Notes: generated from the sequence alone by a model not told the origin. Shown: positions 1 through 6,962, counted from the stretch's first letter. The stretch is DNA of 12,462 nt from JADIYM01 sp964641945 (GCA_964641945.1 CAZXLQ010000143.1:1-12462), one strand, 5' to 3'. A program made the numbers and translations.

Positions 1-38
1 CAGAGGGCGGCAATCGCGAGCAGGATCATTCGCTTCAT
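1..38 (-). CDS. 5' end of an exported protein gene, cut by the window edge
   Basis: The reverse strand reads ATG at 38-36 followed by MKRMILLAIAAL before the window ends. This is a classic signal-peptide start: two basic residues, then an unbroken hydrophobic stretch. A good ribosome binding site, GGAGAG on the reverse strand (bases 45-50), sits 6 nt before the ATG. The protein is therefore probably exported or a lipoprotein, but the mature part lies outside the window and its function cannot be known here. It is divergent from the BTAD regulator gene at 716. A weak TACGAT-like -10 (bases 63-68, reverse strand) is the only promoter hint; no -35 was seen. Confidence 0.6.
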   Translation of the reverse strand, partial: MKRMILLAIAAL

Positions 39-551
39 ATTCGTCTCTCCCTTGCCCGGCCGATCGTATAGGTGCGACTGTCGAGTTCGTCCGGGTCGTC
101 GACAACGAAACACTTCACGAATCTTGAGCGATCGGTCTTCCCTGAGTCTTCCCGTCCGTAAGATCCATCATTTCAGCATGTTGCGAGAAGTGTATTTTGG
201 GCTCAGGTTCCGCCTCGATCCGCTCACGCACGAGACGACGGCATGCTCGTCGTCGGGAACGGCAACATTGTCCGTGTCCCGCGCTTGATGGGCTGGTGGA
301 GGCGGTGACGGCAGAGGCTTCGACAGCGCAGGAGCGCATCGGAAATAACGGATCTGCTGCAGGTCTGCCCGAGCGTCGGGTGCCAGTTGCTGTAAATCGC
401 AACTGATAGTTGCGATTATCGAAAAAGACATAAGCGATTCGGCAGTCGCCTGCCGACGGGTTTCCGGCGAATTCGACTGAATCGACAGCTCGACTAATGC
501 GTCATGTGGTTTGAGCTGGTGAATTTCCGATTCCATCACGACTTTGGGAGT
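39..551. other. Non-coding divergent control region
   Basis: About 510 bases without a convincing gene lie between the leftward gene start at 38 and repeat copy A. Reading frames here lack the strong G/C third-position bias of the neighbours and give Arg/Ser-rich translations without recognisable motifs. The region is less GC-rich than its surroundings, especially 385-500. That stretch holds a perfect 10-bp palindrome (395-417), a 7-bp hairpin (439-456, tcggcag/ctgccga around tcgc) and three TCGAC words at 473, 482 and 490. It probably carries the promoters and operators of the two divergent genes, but no clear -35/-10 pair could be assigned. Confidence 0.5.
395..417. promoter_or_regulatory. 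Perfect palindrome, operator-like
   Basis: AATCGCAACT and AGTTGCGATT form a perfect 10-bp inverted repeat around the 3-base centre GAT. A further gttgc half-site lies just upstream at 386-390. No T-run follows on either strand, so an intrinsic terminator is unlikely. Its place between two divergent genes fits a dimeric regulator's operator, or an RNA hairpin in a leader. The bound protein is unknown. Confidence 0.45.
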
Positions 552-627
552 CCTCTGCGTCTCCGCGGCAAGCCTGCATGGAGTCAGGTTCTCGCAAGGG
601 CGCAAAGGACTCGCAGAGACGCAGAGG
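552..627 (-). repeat. Dispersed palindromic repeat, copy A
   Basis: The arms cctctgcgtctccgcg (552-567) and cgcagagacgcagagg (612-627) are inverted copies with one mismatch. The centre, read on the reverse strand, contains ctttgcgcccttgcgagaacctg, which matches the left arm and centre of copies B (2656-2754) and C (6231-6331). Copy A is thus the same family in the opposite orientation and is more diverged. It lies directly upstream of the BTAD regulator gene and contains the first upstream ATG of that reading frame (578), so that ATG should not be taken as the start. Confidence 0.75.
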
Positions 628-715
628 CCAGATTCTGAAACAACGGCGGTTGTTGCGCGTTCCGGCGGCCGCAGGTCTACTCCCCACGCCGACACTTCGG
701 CTTCTCGAGAAACAC

Positions 716-2638
716 ATGACCAGCTCCGGCGAATCCCCTCGCGTCGCTCCGGTTTCCTCATCGACGGGCCGCATGCACGTCGAACTCTGCGGGCGCTTTG
801 GTGTACATCTCGACGGGGCGCCGGTAAGCGACGACGCCATGCGCCGCTCGAAGACGCGCGCGGTCCTCTCGATGCTCGCGCTCGCGCCACAATTCCAGCT
901 GCGCCGGGAGCAGGTCGCGGATGCGCTCTGGCCTGACCTCGACGGAGACGCCGCGGCGAACCAGCTCGCCAAGGCCGTCCACGCGCTGCGGCGGGCATTC
1001 GAACCGGACCTCGCTGCACGCGCGCCGTCCCGGTTTCTCGAGAGCAGCGACGGGTTGCTGCACCTGACCGCGCCCGGAGGAGTGACCGTCGACGCCGTCG
1101 AGTTCCGGGACGCCGCACGGTTCGGTCTCGCCGCGGGCACTTCGGCCGCGCTCGACTCGGCCGTCGCGCTCATCCCCGGCGAACTGCTGCCGGAATTTCT
1201 CTACGAACCTTGGACGATGCCACTCCGCGACGAGATTCGGACATCGAGCGCGCGTGTGCTCGAGCGCGCGGCAGAGCTGCGCGAACAGGCGGGCGACGCC
1301 AGGCGGGCCGAACGCCTATGGAGGCGGCTGCTCGATGTCGAACCCGCGTCAGAATCCGCGTTTCAGGGTCTCATTCGATCGGCGATCCGGCGAGGCGACC
1401 GCACGGAGGCACTGCGGCTGCTCGCCGTGTGCCGCGAAACGCTAAGGCGAGAGCTCGACGTCGAGCCGGATGAATCGACAGTGACGATGGCACGGACGGC
1501 GGTTCAGTCGTGCGGTGTGCAGGAAACCAAGGTGGGTGCGGATCTTCCGACGTACGTTAACGGACTGGAAATCTCCGTCGAGCAAGCCGGTGACGCGCGG
1601 AACCGCACATCCGTCCGCGAGGCCCGCTCGCTACCGCTCGCGGTTCTGTGTGGATGGGGGGCGCGAGCTCGACGTACGGCCGGAGCGGCCGCGATCGTGG
1701 CGCTGACGGTCGTGTTCGTCGCGACCACCGCGCCCGGCCGGTCCGTCCAGCGGGCGACCAGATCCTCTGTCCGATCCGTCGTTTCAATATTCACGGGAGA
1801 ACCGGCCGACCCGTCGATGGTCGTGCTCGCCGGTCGCGGAGTTGCGCCCCACGCCCGTGTCGACGTCGTCGGGAGCCGCAGCGGGCTCGCGACGTTCGCA
1901 GACGCCGAAGGCCGGTTTTCACTGCCGGGCGTCGCCTGGCGTCCGGGTCAGAAGTACCGGATCGCCGTGTCGCAGGACGGCCAGTCTGCTTCGATCGCAC
2001 AGGTAGTCGCTTCGCATGTTCCGTCTGACCGCGGAGTCCTCGACATTGGATCGCTGCCGGTGACGGACACTCCTCTCGTGGCGCTCGAGGACGTTGCGGG
2101 ACTCAACTCCTTCGCCGTTGTCGAGTTCCACGGCGATGCATTCCTGGCCGGCGTCGTCCGTGCGGTTACCGTCGAGGCGGCGTCGGATTCCGACCGGGTC
2201 GGTGCTATCGATGACTTCGTCGCGTCGCTCTACGACCCGAACGCCCTCGACAGGCGGACTCCGCACGAGACCGTCGCGCTTGGCTCGGGGCGGGCGAGCG
2301 ACCTCAACGATGCCATGGCAGCGCTTGCGCGCATCGCCGGCTACGAGTCGCGGCTCGTGGACGTCGGTGATCCGGACCATCCGGGATTGACCTACCCGCT
2401 CGTCGAGGTTTCGTTCGACGGCGCATGGCACGTGTACGACCCGGCGACGGCGACGCGGTTCTCGACGGAGGACGGTCGCGTGCCGTCGTTTGCGGAGGCG
2501 CAGCGCGTCCCCGGCACGGTGCGGCTCGACGGGCCGAACGGGCGAACGTACTGGAATGCCGAGTGGTTGCGGAGACTGTACGCGTCACCGCTGCACCGGT
2601 ATCGGTTGGTGCGGAGTGAAGCGGGGTTGATCGGGTAG
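716..2638 (+). CDS. Membrane-anchored BTAD-type regulator with degenerate transglutaminase-like outer domain
   Basis: 640 residues from ATG 716. An in-frame ATG at 578 lies inside repeat A and is rejected; ATG 773 (621 residues), just before the first domain, is also possible, and neither start has a clear ribosome site. Residues ~20-115 form a winged-helix trans_reg_C domain (HVELCGRFGVHLDG...LWPDLDGDAAANQLAKAVHALRR). Residues ~125-262 form the helical BTAD domain typical of SARP activators (GELLPEFLYEPW, EPDESTVTMA). One hydrophobic span, ~322-339, follows the basic GARARR, so the N-terminus should be cytoplasmic. Residues ~366-430 resemble a carboxypeptidase-regulatory beta-sandwich (ATFADAEGRFSLPGV). 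Residues ~490-580 match a transglutaminase core (ASDLNDAMAALARIAGYESR; LVEVSFDGAWHVYDP), but the Cys position is Ala527, the His position is Tyr560 and only Asp575 remains; no Cys occurs after residue 312. Probably a transmembrane one-component regulator sensing outside the membrane. Ligand and targets are unknown. The domain calls are from motif reading only. Confidence 0.85.
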   Translation: MTSSGESPRVAPVSSSTGRMHVELCGRFGVHLDGAPVSDDAMRRSKTRAVLSMLALAPQFQLRREQVADALWPDLDGDAAANQLAKAVHALRRAFEPDLAARAPSRFLESSDGLLHLTAPGGVTVDAVEFRDAARFGLAAGTSAALDSAVALIPGELLPEFLYEPWTMPLRDEIRTSSARVLERAAELREQAGDARRAERLWRRLLDVEPASESAFQGLIRSAIRRGDRTEALRLLAVCRETLRRELDVEPDESTVTMARTAVQSCGVQETKVGADLPTYVNGLEISVEQAGDARNRTSVREARSLPLAVLCGWGARARRTAGAAAIVALTVVFVATTAPGRSVQRATRSSVRSVVSIFTGEPADPSMVVLAGRGVAPHARVDVVGSRSGLATFADAEGRFSLPGVAWRPGQKYRIAVSQDGQSASIAQVVASHVPSDRGVLDIGSLPVTDTPLVALEDVAGLNSFAVVEFHGDAFLAGVVRAVTVEAASDSDRVGAIDDFVASLYDPNALDRRTPHETVALGSGRASDLNDAMAALARIAGYESRLVDVGDPDHPGLTYPLVEVSFDGAWHVYDPATATRFSTEDGRVPSFAEAQRVPGTVRLDGPNGRTYWNAEWLRRLYASPLHRYRLVRSEAGLIG

Positions 2639-2655
2639 ATTCTTCCGCCCGAAAA

Positions 2656-2754
2656 CTCTGCGTCTTTGCGTCCGTCCTTTGCGCCTCTGCGAGAACCTGT
2701 CGTGAGGCCGGATTTCTCGCAGAGGCGCAGAGGGCAGACTAGGAGGCGCAGAGA
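2656..2754 (+). repeat. Dispersed palindromic repeat, copy B
   Basis: This ~99-nt element fills the 116-bp gap between two convergent stop codons. Inner arms gcgcctctgcgagaa (2681-2695) and ttctcgcagaggcgc (2714-2728) are a perfect 15-bp inverted repeat around an 18-base loop; outer arms ctctgcg (2656-2662) and cgcagag (2747-2753) also pair. The 40 bases 2685-2724 match 6261-6300 of copy C at 39 positions, in the same orientation. It could act as a two-way transcription stop between the genes, although no T-run follows. Mobile or REP-like origin is inferred. Confidence 0.85.
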
Positions 2755-5700
2755 CTACAGCTCTCCGCCCCGCAGCGCCGCCTCGACCATCGCCTCGAAC
2801 TGCATCCTGGCTCCGCGCGCTTCGGCCGCCGCGAGGACCTCGGCGGTCAGGGCCTCGCGCGCCGGCTCCAGCTTCCGGTCCAGCGCCTGAAGCTCGAGCT
2901 CGGTGAGCGGCTGGTCCGTCCGCTGCCGGTGCGCTGCCGCCGCACCTGCAAGCACGATCGCCGACTCTGCGCGTCCCTCCATCGCAAGCGCCCCGGCGAT
3001 CCCCTCGATCGCGTACACGCTCGCCGTGCCCGCACCAACCGCCTGCGCACACTCGAGCGAGCGCCGGAACCCGGCAACCGCCGCGTTCGCGTCGCCGCGT
3101 TCCGCGGCAACCCATCCCACCGTGTGCGCCGCATACGCCAGAGTCTGCTCGTCCGCAAGGCGCTCTGCGATCGAGACAGCCTCGTTCGCGTAATGCTCGG
3201 CCGCCTCGAACTCGCCGAGGCCGCCGTACACGATGCCAAGGCTGTAACACGCGATCGCGAGACTGCGTTCGTCTCGTCTCCGCCTGTGAAAGGCCTCGCA
3301 GCGCTCGAGCATCGGACGGGCGTCGGCGTATTGCGCCCGTCCGATCGCCACGAGCGCCATGATGCGCGTCGCCGCCACTTCGCCGGTCTCGTCGCCGAGT
3401 CGACGGTAGACCTCGGCGGATTCCGACGCCAACTCGACGGCCCGGGTTTCCTCGTTGCGGCGCATCGAGAGGAATGCGAGCACCCTCAGCACGCGCGCCA
3501 TCGCCAGCTGATCTCCGGACACGCGAGCGTCTTCGAGCGCCGACTCGAGCCGCACTTCGGCCGCATTGTGGTCACCCTGGTCTATTGCGAGGACTCCCGA
3601 CCAGAAAAGCGCGAGCCCGCGATCGGGCTGCGTCGTCCCGGCCGCAACCGCGGCATCGAGCCACGCGCGGCCCTCGGTCAGGAGCCCGTAGTTCTCGAAG
3701 AAAGGACCGAGCCACGCCGCCGCCGCCGTGAGCCCCTCGCCGCCGTCGTCGCGGCGCGACAGCCGATCGAGGGACTGCCTAATGGTGTCGAGCTCGGCGC
3801 GCACCCGTTTTTCCTCGACCGGCTGGGCGGGCGTCGCGCGAGCCGCTCCGCACACGCGCGCCATCGCGATGACCCAGTCGTCGACGCGCGATTCGATCGC
3901 CTCCCGTTCTCCCGCGGCCGTAAGTGACTCGAGGGCGAAGGCCCGGATCGACTCGAACATCCGGTAACGAACCGGCTCGCGCTCGAGCTCCGCGACGACG
4001 AGCGACTTCGCGACGAGGCCGTCGACGAGGTCGGCGACCGACTCGCGCCGTACCACGGCATCGTCGTCCGAGTCCGCGCAGACAAGCTCGATGGCATCCA
4101 GGGTTGCGCCGGATGCGAACACGGCAAGCCGCCCGAGCACGGCACGCTCGGCCTCCGTCAGCATCTGGAAGCTCCAGTCGATAGCTGCGTGGAGCGTCCT
4201 TTGTCGCGACGAACGTCCGCGTTCGGACACGGCGAGCAGCCGGAACCGGTCGTCGAGACGCGAGAGCACTTCACCGATTCCGAGCGCGCGCACGCGGGCC
4301 GCGGCAAGCTCGATAGCGAGCGGAAGGCCGTCGAGCCTCCGGCAGATCGCCGCGATTGTCGCGAGATCGGCGGGTGACGGCGCGAACGCCGGCGCCGCGG
4401 CGCGCGCACGGTCCAGGAAGAGGTGGATGGCCGGGGAACTGACCAACTCATCGTAAGGCGCGGTAGATGCCGGCACGCCGAGCGGTGCAACCGCGATCAC
4501 CAGCTCACCGGGGATGGCGAGCGACTCGCGGCTCGTCGCCAGCACGCTCGCGCGCGGGCACGCCCGCAGCAGTCGGGCGGCCAGATCCGCGGCCGCGTCC
4601 ACGACGTGCTCGCAATTGTCCAGAACGACGAGGAGCCTGCCGTCTCCGATTCGTTCGTGAATCGACGTCGCCAGCGGCTCCCCCGGACGCTCGCGTGCGC
4701 CGAGGGTATTCGCCACGGCCTGGGTCACGAGCCCCGTGTCGGCGATCGCCGCCAACTCCACGAACCACGTGCCGTCGGGAAAGCGCGACTCGAGCCGGGA
4801 GGCCGCCTCGAGCGAGAGCCTCGTCTTGCCGATGCCTCCCGGACCCGTGAGCGTCACGACGCGCGCCCGGCTGAACGCGGCGACGATGTCGTCGACGGCG
4901 CCTTCCTGTGCAACGAAGCTGGTCGCCTGCGCCGGGAGGTTTCCCGGAGTCCGATCTACCTCACCGGTCGAGACCACGACGAGGTCGAGCGTCGACGGGC
5001 CCGCAACCGCCGCCTCGTCGAGAGTAGGAGCCGTGTCGGCGGCGGCAGGTGCGGGGACGGCCGTGTCGGCTCCGGCCAGCGAACTCTCGAGCGCGTCGAG
5101 GAATGCCCCGGCCGTCGCGAACCGGGATTTCCGGTCCTTGGCCATCGCGCGCGAAACGGCTTCGCCGAAGGCACGCGGTACGCCCGCCACCGCGGCATCG
5201 AGCCGGTTTGGACGAGCCTCGAGGTGTTGAGTGCGCAACGCGTCGATGTTGCCGGAGAACGGCGTCGCACCGGCGACGAGTTGATGGACGACGACGCCGA
5301 GTGCATAAACGTCGGCGCGGCCGTCGAGGCCCTCGTCGGAGTTCGCGGCGTTCCACTGCTCGGGCGCCATGTAGAGCGGCGTGCCGATCCAGTGGCCCTG
5401 ACGCGTGAGCCGGGTGTCGGCTCCCTGGTCCGCTGTCGCGTGCACGATCGCGATGCCGAGGTCGAGCAGCTTCGCGCGAGGCTCGGCCTGGGCGCTTCGA
5501 AGCATGATGTTCTCAGGCTTCAGGTCGCGATGGACGATGCCCCTTGCGTGCGCGGCGTCGAGAGCATCGGCGATTGGACGGGCAACCGCCACGGCCTCGG
5601 CCGGTGCGAATTGCCCTCGCTCGCGCAGCACTGTACCGAGCGTCCTTCCGTCGACGTATTCCAGAACGAGATAGACTGGCCCCGTGTCGCGACAGACGAT

Positions 5701-6156
5701 GTCGTGAATGCCGACGACGGCTGGATGGACGAACTCTCGGGCGATCTTTCCTTCGCGGACGAATCGACGGAGGGCTACGGGCTCCGATGCGTATCGCTCG
5801 TCGAGCAGCTTGATGGCTACCGTTCGCTCGAGCTCGGCGTCGCGCGCGCGGAACACAACGCCCATTCCTCCGCGACCGAGAACGCTCTCGATGCGGTAGC
5901 GGCCGTCGAGGGTGGAGCCTACTGCGGCATCGACGTCGTCGTCGAGCACGGAACCGTCACGCTCACAGACGCGACGGCCATCGGAGTACCTGGCGCCGCA
6001 GAGGACGCAACGGCGTGGAATGGTGAACGGCCCGGCGGAGTCGACGTCGGGCGGCACGTCGCGGACGCCGGCTCGGGGACGGTGCGCAGATGAGAACGGG
6101 ACGGTCGTATCGGGGTCGGATGGCCGATCGTAGTGGTTCCGCTCGTCGTCGGGCAC
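2755..6156 (-). CDS. Zinc-ribbon / Ser-Thr protein kinase / NB-ARC-type ATPase / TPR protein
   Basis: 1133 residues from a GTG start at 6156, chosen because GAGGA lies 6 nt upstream. Residues 50-68 carry a zinc-ribbon-like motif: C50, C53, C64 and a following RDG. Residues ~87-356 form a complete Hanks-type kinase: glycine loop LGRGGMG (93-99), Lys116, Glu135 as the likely helix-C partner, HRDLKPEN (209-216), DLG in place of DFG (232-234), APE (264-266) and DVYALG. A Pro/Ala-rich linker leads to a STAND ATPase of the AfsR/COG3903 kind: Walker A GPGGIGKT (438-445), Walker B LLVVLDNCEH (508-517), the arginine-bearing TSRE (541-544) and GLPLAIELAAARVRAL (610-625). Residues ~760-1120 are TPR-like helices with GDHNAAEVRLESAL-type units. 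No membrane span is seen, so it should be cytoplasmic. By family logic the TPRs sense a ligand or partner, the ATPase switches and the kinase signals; the substrate is unknown. All kinase catalytic residues are present. It converges on the BTAD regulator gene. Confidence 0.9.
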   Translation of the reverse strand: MPDDERNHYDRPSDPDTTVPFSSAHRPRAGVRDVPPDVDSAGPFTIPRRCVLCGARYSDGRRVCERDGSVLDDDVDAAVGSTLDGRYRIESVLGRGGMGVVFRARDAELERTVAIKLLDERYASEPVALRRFVREGKIAREFVHPAVVGIHDIVCRDTGPVYLVLEYVDGRTLGTVLRERGQFAPAEAVAVARPIADALDAAHARGIVHRDLKPENIMLRSAQAEPRAKLLDLGIAIVHATADQGADTRLTRQGHWIGTPLYMAPEQWNAANSDEGLDGRADVYALGVVVHQLVAGATPFSGNIDALRTQHLEARPNRLDAAVAGVPRAFGEAVSRAMAKDRKSRFATAGAFLDALESSLAGADTAVPAPAAADTAPTLDEAAVAGPSTLDLVVVSTGEVDRTPGNLPAQATSFVAQEGAVDDIVAAFSRARVVTLTGPGGIGKTRLSLEAASRLESRFPDGTWFVELAAIADTGLVTQAVANTLGARERPGEPLATSIHERIGDGRLLVVLDNCEHVVDAAADLAARLLRACPRASVLATSRESLAIPGELVIAVAPLGVPASTAPYDELVSSPAIHLFLDRARAAAPAFAPSPADLATIAAICRRLDGLPLAIELAAARVRALGIGEVLSRLDDRFRLLAVSERGRSSRQRTLHAAIDWSFQMLTEAERAVLGRLAVFASGATLDAIELVCADSDDDAVVRRESVADLVDGLVAKSLVVAELEREPVRYRMFESIRAFALESLTAAGEREAIESRVDDWVIAMARVCGAARATPAQPVEEKRVRAELDTIRQSLDRLSRRDDGGEGLTAAAAWLGPFFENYGLLTEGRAWLDAAVAAGTTQPDRGLALFWSGVLAIDQGDHNAAEVRLESALEDARVSGDQLAMARVLRVLAFLSMRRNEETRAVELASESAEVYRRLGDETGEVAATRIMALVAIGRAQYADARPMLERCEAFHRRRRDERSLAIACYSLGIVYGGLGEFEAAEHYANEAVSIAERLADEQTLAYAAHTVGWVAAERGDANAAVAGFRRSLECAQAVGAGTASVYAIEGIAGALAMEGRAESAIVLAGAAAAHRQRTDQPLTELELQALDRKLEPAREALTAEVLAAAEARGARMQFEAMVEAALRGGEL

Positions 6157-6161
6157 GAATG

Positions 6162-6167
6162 TTCCTC
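6162..6167 (-). promoter_or_regulatory. Ribosome binding site fixing the kinase GTG start
   Basis: The reverse strand reads GAGGAA here, with the GAGGA core ending 6 nt before the GTG codon at 6156-6154. This spacing supports GTG, translated as Met, as the real start of the kinase gene. Confidence 0.7.
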
Positions 6168-6217
6168 GATGTGGAAGGCGGTTGATAGGCCGCGTGTCGA
6201 AACCCGCGGCGAAGTGA

Positions 6218-6223
6218 ATTATG
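6218..6223 (-). promoter_or_regulatory. Possible -10 box for the kinase gene
   Basis: The reverse strand reads CATAAT, five of six bases of the sigma-70 -10 consensus, in an otherwise GC-rich gap about 60 nt upstream of the kinase start codon. No matching -35 hexamer was found; the -35 position would fall inside repeat copy C. Weak evidence. Confidence 0.25.
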
Positions 6224-6230
6224 GCACGTA

Positions 6231-6331
6231 CCTTTGCGTCTCTGCGTCTTCCCTTTGCGTCTCTGCGAGAACCTGTCGTGAAGCCGGATTTCTCGCAGAG
6301 TCACAGAGGGCGGACGCAGAGGCGCGGAGGA
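6231..6331 (+). repeat. Dispersed palindromic repeat, copy C
   Basis: Same family and orientation as copy B. It opens with a tandem pair of cctttgcgtctctgcg (6231-6246 and 6252-6267, period 21). The inner arms ctctgcgagaa (6261-6271) and ttctcgcagag (6290-6300) pair perfectly around an 18-base loop that differs from that of copy B by one base. Outer arms gcgtctctgcgt (6236-6247) and acgcagaggcgc (6314-6325) pair with one mismatch. It sits in the divergent gap between the kinase gene and the DUF427 gene, so it lies in the leader or promoter zone of both rather than after a stop codon. Confidence 0.85.
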
Positions 6332-6350
6332 CCTGTGGCACCATTCCCCC

Positions 6351-6842
6351 ATGCCCAATCGCATCGAACCCGGTCCCGGCCAGGAATCCGTCTGGGACTA
6401 CCCCCGCCCACCACGCCTCGAGCCCTCGAACAAGCGCATCACCGTCGAGTTCAACGGCGTGACGATTGCCGACACGATGCGCGCAGTTCGCGTGCTCGAG
6501 ACGAGCCATCCGCCTGTCTACTACATTCCGCCGGAGGACATTCGCATGGAGTTCCTGCAGACCTCCCCGCGGACCTCCTTCTGCGAGTGGAAGGGACGCG
6601 CCGGGTATTACTCGGTCAGGCTCGGCGACCGCGAGGCGCCGGATGCCGCGTGGTTCTATGCGGACCCGACGCCGGCGTTCGCCGCGCTTCGCGATCACGT
6701 CGCGTTCTATCCGTCGCGCGTCGATGCCTGCTCGGTTGACGGCGAACGTGTGGCCGCGCAGGAGGGGGATTTCTACGGCGGCTGGATCACGAAGAACATC
6801 GTGGGACCCTTCAAGGGCGGTCCCGGATCGTGGGGCTGGTGA
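6351..6842 (+). CDS. DUF427 family protein
   Basis: 163 residues, the usual size for a single-domain DUF427 (COG2343) protein, and complete. The family hallmarks run the whole length: ESVWDYPRPPRLE (12-24), ETSHPPVYYIP (50-60), CEWKG (78-82), AFYPSRVDACSVDGE (118-132) and the C-terminal FYGGWITKNIVGPFKGG (141-157) before PGSWGW. The family is a small soluble fold with conserved Trp/Tyr/Glu residues; no reaction is established as far as I know. ATG 6351 places the first motif at the expected distance. The only Shine-Dalgarno-like GGAGG (6326-6330) is 20 nt away inside repeat C, so initiation signals are poor. The gene stands alone between a divergent kinase gene and a convergent secreted-protein gene. 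Confidence 0.9.
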   Translation: MPNRIEPGPGQESVWDYPRPPRLEPSNKRITVEFNGVTIADTMRAVRVLETSHPPVYYIPPEDIRMEFLQTSPRTSFCEWKGRAGYYSVRLGDREAPDAAWFYADPTPAFAALRDHVAFYPSRVDACSVDGERVAAQEGDFYGGWITKNIVGPFKGGPGSWGW

Positions 6843-6857
6843 CGGACGCCACTTCTA

Positions 6858-6954
6858 CATTGCGCAAAGCGCTTTGGAGGGCGGCGTGAAGCGCCGCTCT
6901 GGATTCAGCTCAAAGCGGCGCTTCACGCCGCACTCAAAGGCGCTTCGCGCAGTG
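6858..6954. repeat. Large imperfect hairpin between convergent genes
   Basis: The core is a perfect 18-bp inverted repeat: gcggcgtgaagcgccgct (6881-6898) and agcggcgcttcacgccgc (6914-6931) around a 15-base loop. Pairing continues outward with a few mismatches and wobbles (gcaaagcgctttggag against ctcaaaggcgcttcgc) to about 6858/6954. It occupies nearly all of the 120-bp gap between the DUF427 stop and the stop of the gene at 6963. It may end transcription from both sides, but the nearest T-run on the + strand (6966-6969) is about 11 nt away. It also resembles a REP/MITE-like dispersed palindrome; this window has only one copy. Confidence 0.8.
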
Positions 6955-6962
6955 CGCAGTCG

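Noticed and set aside
168..536. Reverse-strand frame of 122 codons from ATG 536
   Set aside because: It has no ribosome site, mixed third-position bases unlike the neighbouring genes, a proline run and no motif; it also crosses the palindrome at 395-417. A genuine small gene cannot be fully excluded.
716..2638. Active transglutaminase or protease
   Set aside because: The catalytic Cys and His positions are replaced and no Cys exists in the outer part, so catalysis by the usual triad is ruled out.
2929..3927. 332-codon open frame opposite the kinase TPR region
   Set aside because: Another antisense shadow: Arg/His-rich, no motif, no ribosome site.
4423..6093. 556-codon open frame opposite the kinase gene
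   Set aside because: It is a shadow produced by the G/C-ending codons of the kinase gene. The translation is Arg-rich without motifs, while the opposite strand has every kinase and ATPase landmark.
552..6331. CRISPR array
   Set aside because: Only three repeat copies, kilobases apart, in two orientations and separated by whole genes.
6858..6954. Standard intrinsic terminator
   Set aside because: The hairpin is much longer than usual and no T-run follows the stem directly on either strand, so it is listed as a palindromic repeat instead.
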